From: Rahnella inusitata
GTDB taxonomy: Bacteria > Pseudomonadota > Gammaproteobacteria > Enterobacterales > Enterobacteriaceae
NCBI RefSeq assembly: GCF_003263515.1
Contig: NZ_JYDE01000041.1
Coordinates: 1-64,000, forward strand
DNA: 64,000 nt
Direction: 5' to 3'
The notes under the pieces were generated by a model, which did not search any database, had not been told where the DNA came from, and saw only the letters and a list, made by a program, of their open reading frames with translations. Positions 53,000-62,855 of this stretch are shown piece after piece (position 1 is the stretch's first letter; each line of letters opens with the position of its first letter). The translations under genes and the position numbers were made by a program.

Positions 53000-55900
53000 T
53001 TGGCTTTCTCCTGTGCTTTTTTAGGGAGGACTGCGGCCTGCACGAAGTCGTTGCCTTCATCATCTAACCAGTCGATGCGATTCATTTTGCGCACAATCAC
53101 GAACTCGTCGCGGTTTGAGCCGACGGTGCCGTAGTAGTTGAAACCGTAAGACAGCTGCGCGTAGCCGCCGATCATATGGGTCGGTTTCGGGCATACGCGG
53201 GTGACGGAGTTGTGGATCCCGCCGCGCTGTTGGGTGATTTCAGAACCCGGAATGTTCACAATGCGTTCCTGCGCGTGGTACATCATGGTCATCCCCGCCG
53301 GTACGCGCTGGCTGACGACCGCACGGGCACTCAGCGAACCGTTGGCGTTGAAGGCTTCGATCCAGTCGTTGTCTTCGATGCCCAGTTTTGTCGCATCGTC
53401 TTCACTCAGCCAGACAATCGGACCGCCGCGACCTAAGGTCAGCATCAGCAGATTGTCGCTGTAAGTGGAGTGAATGCCCCATTTCTGGTGCGGCGTCAGG
53501 AAGTTCAGCGCCATCTCCGGGTTACCGTTTGGTTTGGCGTTCAGCAGCGGCTGCGCGGCACGGGTGTCGATTGGCGGACGGTAAACCAGCAGGCTTTCAC
53601 CGAAGGCACGCATCCACGCATGATCCTGATACAGCTGCTGACGGCCAGACAGTGTGCGCCACGGGATCAGCTCATGAACGTTGGTGTAACAGGCGTTGTA
53701 GGACACGTGCTCATCTTCCAGACCTGACCATGTCGGGCTGGAGATGATTTTGCGCGGCTGAGCCTGAATATCGCGGAAGCGAATTTTCTCGTCTTCTTTA
53801 TTCAGTGCCAGATGCGTGTGGTCTCGGCCCGTGTTGGCGCTCAGCGCCGCCCAGGCTTTGACGGCCACCTGACCGTTGGTTTCCGGTGCCAGCGTCAGAA
53901 TGACTTCGGCAGCGTCAATCGCCGTTTCAATGCAAGGACGCCCGATGGCCGCGCCGTCCAGCTTGGTGTAGTTCAGCTTTTTGAGCAGATCGACTTCGCT
54001 GTCGGTGTTCCAGTTGATCCCTTTACCGCCATTACCCAGTTTTTCGAGCAACGGTCCTACGGAAGTGAAGCGCTCATAGGTGTTCGGATAATCACGCTCG
54101 ACAACCATCAGGTGCGGAGCAGTGCGGCCCGGAATCAGGTCACACTCGCCTTTTTTCCAGTCTTCCACACCGAACGGCTGCGCCAGTTCTGCGGCGGAAT
54201 CGTGCTGGATTGGCAGCGTGACGAGGTCAGTTTCCACGCCGAGATGGCCGACGCAGACGCGGGAGAACTCTTTGGCGATGCCTTTGTAGATTTCCCAGTC
54301 GCTTTTGGAATCCCACGCCGGATCAACGGCGGCGGACAGCGGATGAATAAACGGATGCATATCCGACGTATTCATGTCGTCTTTTTCATACCAGGTTGCG
54401 GTCGGCAGAACGATGTCGGAATAGAGACAGGTGCTGGACATACGGAAATCAAGCGTTACCACCAGATCCAGTTTGCCTTCGCCGCCCTGCGCCTGCCATT
54501 CGACTTCCTCCGGCATCACGCCGCCCTGCACGCCTAAATCTTCTCCCTGAATACCGTGTTCGGTACCCAGCAGATATTTGAGCATGTACTCGTGGCCTTT
54601 ACCGGACGAGCCCAGCAGGTTAGAACGCCATACGAACAGGTTGCGCGGGAAGTTCTGCGGATTGTCCGGTTGCTCGGCGGCGAAACGCACGCTGCCGTCT
54701 TTCAGTGCCGCGACGGTGAAATCAGCCGGAGACTGCCCGGCGGCTTTCGCCTGCTCTGCGATATGCAGCGGGTTGACGTTTAGCTGTGGCGCAGACGGCA
54801 GCCAGCCCATGCGCTCGGCGCGGACGTTGTAATCGATCATACTGCCGGTAAATTTGGATTTATCCGCTAACGGCGACAGCAGTTCCTGCGGCGCAACGGT
54901 TTCGTAACGCCACTGGCTGGAGTGGTTGTAGAAGAACGAGGTGCTGTTCATCTGACGCGGCGGACGCTGCCAGTCGAGACCGAAGGCCAGAGGTTGCCAG
55001 CCGGTTTGCGGACGCAGTTTTTCCTGACCGACGTAGTGGGCCCAGCCGCCGCCGCTCTGACCGACGCAGCCGCAGAAGACCAGCATGTTGATAAGGCCAC
55101 GGTAGTTCATGTCGAGGTGATACCAGTGGTTCATCCCGGCACCCACGATGATCATTGAACGACCGTGAGTTTTGTTAGCGTTATCGGCAAATTCGTGAGC
55201 AATGCGCTCGATGTTTTGCTGTGATACGCCGGTGATTTTTTCGGCCCAGGCTGGCGTATAGGCTTTGATTTCGTCAAAGCCTTGCGCGCAGTTTTCATCG
55301 TTCAGACCACGTTCAATCCCGTAGTTCGCCAGCGTCAGATCATAGACGCTCGCCACCAGACCGGTGCTGCCGTCGGCCAGCTGCAGGCGTTTCACCGGCA
55401 GTTTGTGCATCAGAATTTCTTCCAGCGCTACGCTGTTGAAATGCTCACTGACCGCGCCGCCAAAGTACGGATAACCGACGTTCACGACATCATCGTGGTT
55501 ACCCAGCAGGCTCAGCTGCAGGCTGACCTCTTTGTGTTCTTTACCCTCGCGGGATTCGAGATTCCACTGACCTTTCTCACCCCAGCGGTAACCGATCGAG
55601 CCCAGCGGTGACACCAGCTCACCGGTATTTTCGTCAAAGGCGATGGTTTTCCACTGCGGATTATTTTCCTGACCGAGGTTATCCACCAGATCGGACGCGC
55701 GCAGCATGCGGCCTGCGGCGAAGGAGCCATCTTCGCGCGGTTCGAGCATGACCAGCATCGGCATGTCGGTGTAGCGGCGCACGTAGTCAGTGAAGTACTG
55801 GCTTGGATTGTCGATATGGAAATTTTTAAGGATCACATGACCCATGGCCAGCGCCAGCGCGCTGTCGGTGCCCTGTTTCGGGGCCAGCCACTGATCGCAA

Positions 55901-56772
55901 ATCTTGGCGATTTCTGCGTAATCGGGGGTGATCGCTACCGTTTTGGTGCCTTTGTAACGGACTTCGGTGAAGAAGTGGGCGTCTGGCGTACGGGTCTGCG
56001 GAACGTTGGAACCCCAGGCGATAATATAAGAGGAGTTGTACCAGTCAGCGGATTCAGGCACGTCCGTCTGCTCGCCCCAGGTTTGCGGAGAGGCCGGTGG
56101 CAAATCGCAATACCAGTCGTAGAAGCTCAGACATACGCCGCCGATAAGCGACAGATAGCGCGCGCCGGATGCATAAGACACCATCGACATCGCCGGGATT
56201 GGCGAGAAGCCGATAATACGGTCCGGGCCGAAGGTTTTGGCGGTATACACGTTAGATGCCGCGATCAGTTCATTCACTTCCTGCCAGCTGGAACGCACGA
56301 AACCGCCGCGTCCGCGAGCGGCTTTATATTCTTTGGCTTTTTCAGGCTGGCTGACGATTGAACCCCAGGCATCCACCGGATCACTGTAGGTCAGTTTGGC
56401 TTCGCGCCACAGCTGGATGAGCTTTTTGCGCATCAGCGGATATTTCAGACGGTTGGCGCTGTAGAGATACCAGGAGTAGCTGGCACCGCGCGGGCAGCCG
56501 CGTGGCTCATGGTTTGGCAGATCCGGACGGGTGCGCGGGTAGTCAGTCTGCTGGGTTTCCCAGGTGACCAGACCGTTTTTGACGTAAATCTTCCAGCTGC
56601 ATGAACCGGTGCAGTTCACACCGTGCGTGGAACGGACCACTTTATCGTGCTGCCAGCGGCTACGGTAGCCGTCTTCCCAGTCACGGTTGGTATTCAGCGT
56701 CTGGCCGTGGCCATCAGCGAAGGGTTCAGCTAGCTGTTTGAAATAGCGAAACCGGTCAAGAAACTTGCTCAT
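52996..56772 (-). CDS. narG: Nitrate reductase A alpha subunit NarG (molybdopterin)
   Basis: A protein of 1258 residues (E. coli 1247). The N-terminus HGVNCTGSCSWKIYVKNG supplies the FS0 cluster ligands (His and Cys). The sequence continues GCPRGASYSWYLYSANR. The Mo-ligand aspartate region is in YIIAWGSNVPQTRTPDAH. It reduces nitrate to nitrite at the cytoplasmic face during anaerobic respiration. It is the first gene of narGHJI. FNR-like and NarL-like sites lie upstream. Neither narK nor narXL is adjacent in this window. Confidence 0.98.
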   Translation of the reverse strand: MSKFLDRFRYFKQLAEPFADGHGQTLNTNRDWEDGYRSRWQHDKVVRSTHGVNCTGSCSWKIYVKNGLVTWETQQTDYPRTRPDLPNHEPRGCPRGASYSWYLYSANRLKYPLMRKKLIQLWREAKLTYSDPVDAWGSIVSQPEKAKEYKAARGRGGFVRSSWQEVNELIAASNVYTAKTFGPDRIIGFSPIPAMSMVSYASGARYLSLIGGVCLSFYDWYCDLPPASPQTWGEQTDVPESADWYNSSYIIAWGSNVPQTRTPDAHFFTEVRYKGTKTVAITPDYAEIAKICDQWLAPKQGTDSALALAMGHVILKNFHIDNPSQYFTDYVRRYTDMPMLVMLEPREDGSFAAGRMLRASDLVDNLGQENNPQWKTIAFDENTGELVSPLGSIGYRWGEKGQWNLESREGKEHKEVSLQLSLLGNHDDVVNVGYPYFGGAVSEHFNSVALEEILMHKLPVKRLQLADGSTGLVASVYDLTLANYGIERGLNDENCAQGFDEIKAYTPAWAEKITGVSQQNIERIAHEFADNANKTHGRSMIIVGAGMNHWYHLDMNYRGLINMLVFCGCVGQSGGGWAHYVGQEKLRPQTGWQPLAFGLDWQRPPRQMNSTSFFYNHSSQWRYETVAPQELLSPLADKSKFTGSMIDYNVRAERMGWLPSAPQLNVNPLHIAEQAKAAGQSPADFTVAALKDGSVRFAAEQPDNPQNFPRNLFVWRSNLLGSSGKGHEYMLKYLLGTEHGIQGEDLGVQGGVMPEEVEWQAQGGEGKLDLVVTLDFRMSSTCLYSDIVLPTATWYEKDDMNTSDMHPFIHPLSAAVDPAWDSKSDWEIYKGIAKEFSRVCVGHLGVETDLVTLPIQHDSAAELAQPFGVEDWKKGECDLIPGRTAPHLMVVERDYPNTYERFTSVGPLLEKLGNGGKGINWNTDSEVDLLKKLNYTKLDGAAIGRPCIETAIDAAEVILTLAPETNGQVAVKAWAALSANTGRDHTHLALNKEDEKIRFRDIQAQPRKIISSPTWSGLEDEHVSYNACYTNVHELIPWRTLSGRQQLYQDHAWMRAFGESLLVYRPPIDTRAAQPLLNAKPNGNPEMALNFLTPHQKWGIHSTYSDNLLMLTLGRGGPIVWLSEDDATKLGIEDNDWIEAFNANGSLSARAVVSQRVPAGMTMMYHAQERIVNIPGSEITQQRGGIHNSVTRVCPKPTHMIGGYAQLSYGFNYYGTVGSNRDEFVIVRKMNRIDWLDDEGNDFVQAAVLPKKAQEKAK

Positions 56773-56885
56773 CCGGGAATCTCCTGTGCAAAGGCCTGTG
56801 GCGCTTTGTCGTTATGTGAATGGCGGGGAATTCAATTACATTGCTCACGTTGGCCTCAGAGTATTCACGCGCGTGATGAGCCCCT

Positions 56886-56899
56886 TTGATTGCGATCAA
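56886..56899. promoter_or_regulatory. FNR site of narGHJI
   Basis: TTGATTGCGATCAA is an exact match to the FNR consensus TTGAT-N4-ATCAA. It is about 115 bp upstream of narG, consistent with anaerobic induction. Confidence 0.85.
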
Positions 56900-56936
56900 G
56901 TGAGCGCCGTCGTATAAAAACTCACATAACGGTAAT

Positions 56937-56952
56937 TACCCCCAAAGAGGTA
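56937..56952. promoter_or_regulatory. NarL 7-2-7 site
   Basis: TACCCCC-AA-AGAGGTA forms a 7-2-7 inverted pair of NarL heptamers (TACYYMT type). It is close to the FNR site. Confidence 0.65.
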
Positions 56953-57102
56953 TTTGAAAAGACACGCGTAACCGGTTGATTTATTTAATTAAAATATCTT
57001 TATCTAGGATTTTTATCGCCGGAGAGGCAGAGAGTGGAAAATGAGGGGTATTACAAACGCCAGCCGGTCTGCGTCACAGAAACCGGCAGGCATTATGGGT
57101 CA

Positions 57103-58799
57103 TCAAATGAAGTCTTTGGCTTTACTGAGCAATGCGGCTTTGGTGATAACACCCAGCAGACGCCGGGATTGTGCGTTTTCCAGCACCGGCAAACGTTCCA
57201 GCGGCGAGTTGCTGAACATTGCCCACGCCTGCTCGTAGCTGGCCTGCTGGAACAGCGTGGTGAACTCCTGTTCGATAAACGCATCAATCGGATCATCAGA
57301 TTTCAGGCTGCCGTCGATAATACCGCTCGCCAGCACGTTGGTCGGTACCACGCCGAGGAACCGCTCTTCCCGGTCCACCACATAGACGTAGCGCGTGCGC
57401 TGCTTCAGCCCTTCGCTGACCACTTCAGATAATGAGGCGTCGACGTACATTTTCGAGCAAGGGGTCACCAGCGAAGCAACGGTGCTGTATTCGAATTCAT
57501 TCTTGGCGAGGAAGCGGGCGTTGTGGCGCGTCAGCACCGGGTAAGTGCCGCCCTCTTTCAGGCGCGAAGCAACAACGTAAGAAATCGCGGTTGCCAGCAT
57601 CAGCGGGAACAGCAGAGAGCTGTTGAGCGTCATTTCGAACGCCATCATGATCGACATCAGCGGTGCGTGGCTGGTCGCCGCGAGCAGTGCGCTCATGCCG
57701 ATGGCTGCGTACAATCCGACCGGTCCGGGATCGAACCCCAGCCATTGCAGGCAGGTACACACCAGCGCCCCGCCCGCTGCGCCAATCAGCAGCGACGGCG
57801 TAAACAGCCCGCCAACGGCGCCGGAGCCTATCGTTATCGCCGTGGCAACAATTTTTAAAATCAGCAAGACCAGCAGCGACGTCTGCAAATCTCCGTTATT
57901 TAAAATCAGATCGATGACTTCAAAACCGTTACCCAGCACCAGCGGCGAAATCATCGCCACCAGCCCGACCCCCAGCCCGCCCAGACCTAGCCGCAGCGCC
58001 GGATGCGAGATGGGTTTCATCCACTGACGGAATTTATCGATCGAGGAGATAAACAGCGGCCCGAGGATCCCGGTCGCTGCGCCGATAATCAGTACGGTGA
58101 TGATCGCGCCAAATGACGGACTAAAGGTTGCCGAAGAATAGAGATACAACGGCGCATAGCCGGTCAGCGAGCGAACGGTAAGCACGGCAACGGATGCCGA
58201 AATAAATAACGGTATCAATCGCTGGACAGCGGTCACGCCAAAGGCGATTTCTGCCACAAACAGCGCACCGGCAAACGGCGCGTGATACACCGCTGCCAGC
58301 CCGCCCGCCGCGGCCATCGCGATAATATCGGACTGATGGACGCCTTTAAAACGCGAAAAGCGACCGAGCAGGCTGCCGCTTAGCGCCGACAGCTGCACCA
58401 TCGCGCCTTCACGCCCGATCGACCCGCCGCTGGCGATGCTGGCGAGCGACGACAGACCGCGCAGCACCGTGCTGACCACCGGAATGCCCGGCAGCCGCTG
58501 GTCGATCACATCAAGATAATCGGGCATTTTGCCGTGCTTTTCTTCATGGCGCAGCGCCCACAGCAAAATGAAACCGGCAATAATGCCGCCCGCCGTGGTG
58601 ATGAGCGCCAGACCAGTCTCGGATATTCATTAAAGGCTTTGGTGATATCGCTGCCATCGGCGAACATCAGGCCGTTGATACCGGAAATCGCACCGCGAAA
58701 GGCGATCGTCACCAGTGCGGCGACAATCCCGGTGGGAATGGCGATCAGCAGGTTTACCCAGTCACCCTTTTGCAGGGAATCGAATGCTTTCAGGCCCAT
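57103..58799 (-). pseudogene. ClC chloride channel with CBS domains, frameshifted
   Basis: Two frames together encode one ClC protein of about 565 residues. The first 60 residues (MGLKAFDSLQ to FNEYP) start at ATG 58799. The rest begins ETGLALITTAGGIIAG at 58620 in another frame, which has a TGA stop just upstream. A one-base loss near 58618-58626 explains both. The body has GSIGREGAMVQL with the gating glutamate, MAAAGGLAAVYHAPFAGALF, and GAVGGLFTPSLLIGAAGG. Two CBS-type repeats occupy the last ~130 residues. It may be a true pseudogene, a phase-type variant or a sequencing error. An intact relative would exchange chloride for protons. Confidence 0.8.
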
Positions 58800-58973
58800 C
58801 AGGTTCTCTTAGTGGAAAAGGTGCTGGCAGGGAGAATAGCATTTTGGCGGGCGTTTCTCATGCCCGTGACCAGCGGTGAGGCGCAAGAATGCGGTCATGC
58901 AGGAAGTAATTTTTGCAAAAACGAAGATGCACTCTATGCTTCGTGAGCAACAGGTACATTCAAAGGAATTAAT

Positions 58974-60083
58974 ATGGTGGTTAAAGGTCTTTCCAAGGGG
59001 TTTTTTCTTACGATTTTACTGATCGTAACGTTGGCTTTTTTTGATGTTTTACAACCTTACTATTCATCAGTTTTGTGGGCGATTATTCTGGCCGTGATTT
59101 TCAATCCAATGAAAAACCGGCTGAAACAGTATGTTGGCGATCGTAACGGTCTGGTCTCGTTGCTGACGGTGCTCATCATCTGTCTGATCGTCTTCACGCC
59201 ACTGGCGATCATTGTTTCCTCGCTGGCGATTGAGTTCAACGCGGTCTACACCAAGTTGCAGGGGAATGAAACGCAGCTGCCGATGATTCTGGCGGATGTG
59301 ATTCATCATCTTCCGCGCTGGGCGCGTCACTTCCTTTCCGACCATGATCTGGACAGCACCACTGAAATCCAGAAGAAACTGTCAGACGTGGCACTTCAGG
59401 GTAGCCAGTATCTGGCGGGCAGCGTGTTCGTGATCGGTAAGAGCACCTTCGGGTTTGCTCTGGGTTTCGTCATCATGCTGTACATTTTGTTCTTCCTTAT
59501 CAAAGACGGCGCATATCTGGTGAACCTGATTCTGGCCGCGCTGCCACTGTCGAGCTACGTGAAGCATCACCTGTTTATGAAGTTTGCTGCCGTGGCGCGT
59601 GCGACGGTCAAAGGCACGGTGGTAGTAGCGATCGTTCAGGGTGCGCTCGGCGGTATTGCGTTTTACATCGCCGGTCTCGAAGGAAGCTTACTTTGGGGCG
59701 CGCTGATGGCGTTTCTGTCGATCATCCCGGCAGTGGGCTCAGCCATTATCTGGGTGCCAGCGGCGATTTATTTCTTTGCCTCCGGCATGCTGTGGAAAGG
59801 CGTCTTCATCGTGGTGTTCTTCGTGGTGATTATCGGCCTGGTAGATAACATTCTGCGTCCGCTGCTGGTCGGCAAAGATACCAAAATGCCGGATTATCTG
59901 ATTCTTATCAGTACGCTTGGTGGGATGGAAGTCTACGGCATTAACGGATTTGTCATCGGTCCGCTGATCGCGGCGCTGTTTATCGCCTGCTGGAATATTC
60001 TGTCCGGGCGCGATCACCGCGATAATATTGATGAGATTGACGAAGACTTTATCGAAGAAGGGAAAAATCATCCGGGCGCCTGA
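58974..60083 (+). CDS. AI-2E family transporter (PerM/YdiK type)
   Basis: A protein of 369 residues with about eight helices. Family signatures are LVQ/IVQGALGGIAFYIAGLEGSLLWG, LMAFLSIIPAVGSAIIWVPAAIY, and VDNILRPLLVGKDTKMPDYLI. The C-terminus is acidic (IDEIDEDFIEEGK). Members include TqsA, suggested to export autoinducer-2, and YdiK and PerM of unclear substrate. No substrate can be given here. AAAGGAA precedes the ATG, and a strong terminator follows. Confidence 0.9.
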   Translation: MVVKGLSKGFFLTILLIVTLAFFDVLQPYYSSVLWAIILAVIFNPMKNRLKQYVGDRNGLVSLLTVLIICLIVFTPLAIIVSSLAIEFNAVYTKLQGNETQLPMILADVIHHLPRWARHFLSDHDLDSTTEIQKKLSDVALQGSQYLAGSVFVIGKSTFGFALGFVIMLYILFFLIKDGAYLVNLILAALPLSSYVKHHLFMKFAAVARATVKGTVVVAIVQGALGGIAFYIAGLEGSLLWGALMAFLSIIPAVGSAIIWVPAAIYFFASGMLWKGVFIVVFFVVIIGLVDNILRPLLVGKDTKMPDYLILISTLGGMEVYGINGFVIGPLIAALFIACWNILSGRDHRDNIDEIDEDFIEEGKNHPGA

Positions 60084-60105
60084 TAGCTCCCGGTGGTGAT
60101 TTCAT

Positions 60106-60138
60106 AATGAGCGGCTTAATCCCCGCTCATTTTTTTTG
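60106..60138 (+). terminator. Terminator of AI-2E transporter gene
   Basis: Arms AATGAGCGG and CCGCTCATT are followed by a run of Ts to 60138. Confidence 0.9.
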
Positions 60139-60150
60139 CCTGTGGCCAGC

Positions 60151-61908
60151 CTACACTGCCGCACGCTCCTCACACCACTGTTCGAAGAGTTCCGGGTTCA
60201 GCGGTCGGGAGTAGAAATACCCCTGCACTTCATCGCATCCCAGCCCGCGCAAAATATCCACCGTTTCTTCGTTTTCGACCCCTTCCGCCAGCACTTCATA
60301 ATCCAGCTGTTTAAGTAAACGGATGACGTTTCTGACGATCACCAGACTGCCGTGATCGGTAGAAATGGTGCCGACAATCGAACGGTCGAGTTTAATGGTA
60401 TCCATCGGGATTTTACGCAGGACGTTAATGTTGCTGTAACCCGAGCCGAAATCATCCAGAGAAATACGGAATCCGCGCAGCTTGAGCATTTCAAGCCCTT
60501 CCAGCGCATCGGGGCTTTCGAGCATTTTCTCGGTTTCCAGACACTCCACGCTGAGTAAAGAAGGCGACAGCGTATGGCTGAGCATTTTCTCTTCCAGCGC
60601 GTCGGCAAAACCGGGTCGGGAAAAATCACTGGCCGCCAGATTTATTGAGACCGGAACCTGAAAGTTTTTATCGCACCACAGGCTTATCTGCCTGATGGCA
60701 TGTTCGATAACCCAGTCGGTCAGTTCGCTCATCAGGCTGGTTCTTTGCACCAGCGGGATAAACTGGCCGGGCATGATTTCGCCCAGTAACGGATGCTTCC
60801 AGCGGATCAGCGCCTCTGCACCGGTCACGCTGCCGGTGGTCAGGGAGATTTTCGGCTGATAGACCAGATACAGGCCGCTGCCCTCGTGAAGCGCCTTGCG
60901 CAGTTCGGACAGCAGCTGAAAATCATTTCTCTTTTTGTTGTCGATCTCGGCGTCGTACGTCATAAAGCGCTTTTTCTGACTGATCGCCTCATGCAAGGCA
61001 CTCACTGCGCGGCGCAGAATTTCGGCAGGGGTCAGTTCGTGGGAATACGCACCAGAATCGCCAATGTGAATATCCAGATTAAGCGGGATCTGGCTGTTGA
61101 GGCTGGCCTGCGTGCCTTTCAGGGTGTCGGCGATGGCCTCAAGTGTGGTGGACTCGCTGTCTTTGAGCAGGAAGGCGAAGCGTCCGACCGCCACCGCGTA
61201 TAACAATCCATCCAGATTAAGTTTGGCTTTCAGCTTGAGCGCCATATCCTGCAACAGGCTTTCCACCGCGCCCATCCCCAGAGACCGCGCAACCTCATAG
61301 GCAAAAGCGATATCGATGCAGTCGATAATCACCAGCGTGTTGTCCGGACCGCTCAGGTAGGACATATCGCGCAGAAGTCGCTGACGGTTGGGCAACAGCG
61401 TCACAATATCGACATACCCGACGGCGTGCCAGGTTTCCAAAAACACCGAAACCAGATCGGCGATTTTCTCGAAGGTTTCGATATCTTCCGCTGAGAATTC
61501 GCGCGCCTGATTGTCCAGAAGACACAGCGTTCCGACGATCACCCCTTCACGGGTTCTGAGCGGGCAACCGCCGTAGAAACGGATAAACGGCGCTTCATGC
61601 ACCAGCCGGTAGTGCCTGAACATATCATCCTGCAAGGTATCGTTGCAGATCAGGGTTTGTTCGCTGCGCACGGTATGCGCACAAAAGGCATCGGTCAGGC
61701 TGGTTTCGGTAAACGGCACGTTTTGGGCTGATTTAACAAACTGTTTTTCGTCATCAAGGACGGAGACAAAACACATCGGCACGTTGAGTAAGCGACAGGC
61801 GAGAAAGGTGTACTTTCGCAGCGTATCGTCACGGCCTCTGTCATCTGCTTTAAGAGCATCGATCGCCGCATGCCTTTTTGCTTCATTGTTACTTAGATTG
61901 GTCAGCAT
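60151..61908 (-). CDS. GAF-GGDEF-like-EAL domain protein
   Basis: A soluble protein of 585 residues. A GAF domain (about 25-165) includes the conserved FCAHTV and GTLCLLDN segments. A degenerate GGDEF-like domain follows (about 175-325), in which the GGDEF site is replaced by VGRFAF, so no cyclase activity is expected. The EAL domain (about 335-575) has GAEALIRW, ECLETEK, LDDFGSGYSN, IKLDRSI and AEGVENEETVD, so phosphodiesterase activity is plausible. GAF may sense a ligand. It stands alone. Confidence 0.9.
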   Translation of the reverse strand: MLTNLSNNEAKRHAAIDALKADDRGRDDTLRKYTFLACRLLNVPMCFVSVLDDEKQFVKSAQNVPFTETSLTDAFCAHTVRSEQTLICNDTLQDDMFRHYRLVHEAPFIRFYGGCPLRTREGVIVGTLCLLDNQAREFSAEDIETFEKIADLVSVFLETWHAVGYVDIVTLLPNRQRLLRDMSYLSGPDNTLVIIDCIDIAFAYEVARSLGMGAVESLLQDMALKLKAKLNLDGLLYAVAVGRFAFLLKDSESTTLEAIADTLKGTQASLNSQIPLNLDIHIGDSGAYSHELTPAEILRRAVSALHEAISQKKRFMTYDAEIDNKKRNDFQLLSELRKALHEGSGLYLVYQPKISLTTGSVTGAEALIRWKHPLLGEIMPGQFIPLVQRTSLMSELTDWVIEHAIRQISLWCDKNFQVPVSINLAASDFSRPGFADALEEKMLSHTLSPSLLSVECLETEKMLESPDALEGLEMLKLRGFRISLDDFGSGYSNINVLRKIPMDTIKLDRSIVGTISTDHGSLVIVRNVIRLLKQLDYEVLAEGVENEETVDILRGLGCDEVQGYFYSRPLNPELFEQWCEERAAV

Positions 61909-62381
61909 GGTTACACTCTTAAAATCAGAAAATTTTCTAATAATATTCTTATACCTTTTTTACGTCGTATTCGACCCGTTCAGTATCGAAGCGCTATTAC
62001 AGGTATAAAAGCCCTTAATTTTATTTAATTCAGCGGGGAAACTGTTAAGAAAGGTAAAACTCTGCGCCTGAAACAGGCGTCTGGCAAGGTTAACCAATAA
62101 CGATAAAATAACAAAGAAAATGCTAAAAAACTCACATTTCGCGCGTTGCGAGGCGTTGTCCTCATGCATCTCATGGATTATCTGTTTTAGTCTGTGCTAG
62201 CCTGCTGGGAGAAATCTGCCGTGACGGGCGAATACATTCCGCAGGCTGGCACGCAGACTCTTCCAGATTTTATTTAACCAATTGATTAACTATCAGATTA
62301 TCTGAATATCACAGACAGTCGTTGAACCGGGCGAAGAATTAACGAGCGGGTAACACTTCTCTATCTGTAGGAGCTACACAA
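61909..62381. other. Intergenic region with structured element before the iraP-like gene
   Basis: These 473 bases have no gene. The first 200 are AT-rich. A strong hairpin lies at 62189-62259 and is annotated separately. The iraP-like gene's promoter is presumably between 62260 and 62370, where AT-rich DNA lies, but I could not place it. Confidence 0.55.
62189..62259. ncRNA. Candidate structured RNA or leader upstream of the iraP-like gene
   Basis: The arm AGTCTGTGCTAGCCTGC (62189-62205) pairs with GCAGGCTGGCA-CG-CAGACT (62241-62259). That gives a 17-bp stem with one wobble and a two-base bulge, and a 35-base loop. A T-rich stretch follows (GATTTTATTT). It could be a terminated small RNA, a long 5' leader or a transcription terminator. 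Confidence 0.4.
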
Positions 62382-62729
62382 ATGAAAAACATTATTTTAA
62401 GCATGATCGCGAAGATCTCCCGGATGGAAGCAGACGCCAAGCAACTCACCGCGCAGGTGGAGGCCCAGTCCCTTCTTCTTAGTGCACTGTTTTTAACCGT
62501 GGGTAAAAACGGCGGTCCGCAGGAAATTATCGAGAGTGTGAATAAAGCCATTAACTCAGTGCTCGATTCAGACGATGATTCCATGAAATCGGATGCGACA
62601 CTTTTATTCGAGCAATTTCAGTCGATTATTTCGACCACACGGTTAATCGATCAGGCTGATCCGGAACTGAATGCCGATACCCTGAACGCAATAAACGGCA
62701 AAGGCCCGGACGCTGTGGCAGAATCATAA
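62382..62729 (+). CDS. iraP: IraP-like RpoS-stabilising anti-adaptor
   Basis: A protein of 115 residues. The first half (MKNIILSMIAKISRMEADAK, then QLTAQVEAQSLLLSALF) follows E. coli IraP ([20 protein letters not shown], then ELCAQVEALEIIVTAML) in position and pattern, including AQVEA. It continues 29 residues longer than IraP (86), with an acidic, helical tail. IraP binds RssB and protects sigma-S from ClpXP during phosphate starvation. The ATG has AGGAG upstream. In E. coli iraP is near phoA; here it is 39 kb away. The assignment rests on N-terminal similarity seen by eye. Confidence 0.72.
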   Translation: MKNIILSMIAKISRMEADAKQLTAQVEAQSLLLSALFLTVGKNGGPQEIIESVNKAINSVLDSDDDSMKSDATLLFEQFQSIISTTRLIDQADPELNADTLNAINGKGPDAVAES

Positions 62730-62855
62730 CAACAAGTTAACAAACGCCGGACGAGTTTGGGCTCTGCCTTCGGAAAAGTCCTGTAATGCTGTCTGAAAAG
62801 TGCAATGACGGAAATTCCCGACTACGCTTTAAGTCTGCAAACAAAGGAGAATACG

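Larger units (their letters stand above)
56773..57102. promoter_or_regulatory. narG upstream region
   Basis: These 330 bases hold the FNR-like and NarL-like sites that should control narGHJI. An imperfect hairpin GCCAGCCGGT / ACCGGCAGGC at about 57059-57093 lies past the ClC stop codon and probably ends that transcript. No gene is supported here. Confidence 0.65.

Noticed and set aside
57034-57432. 132-codon frame on the plus strand over the ClC 3' end
   Set aside because: It lies opposite the CBS-domain coding sequence, which has clear family motifs; the product is a shadow.
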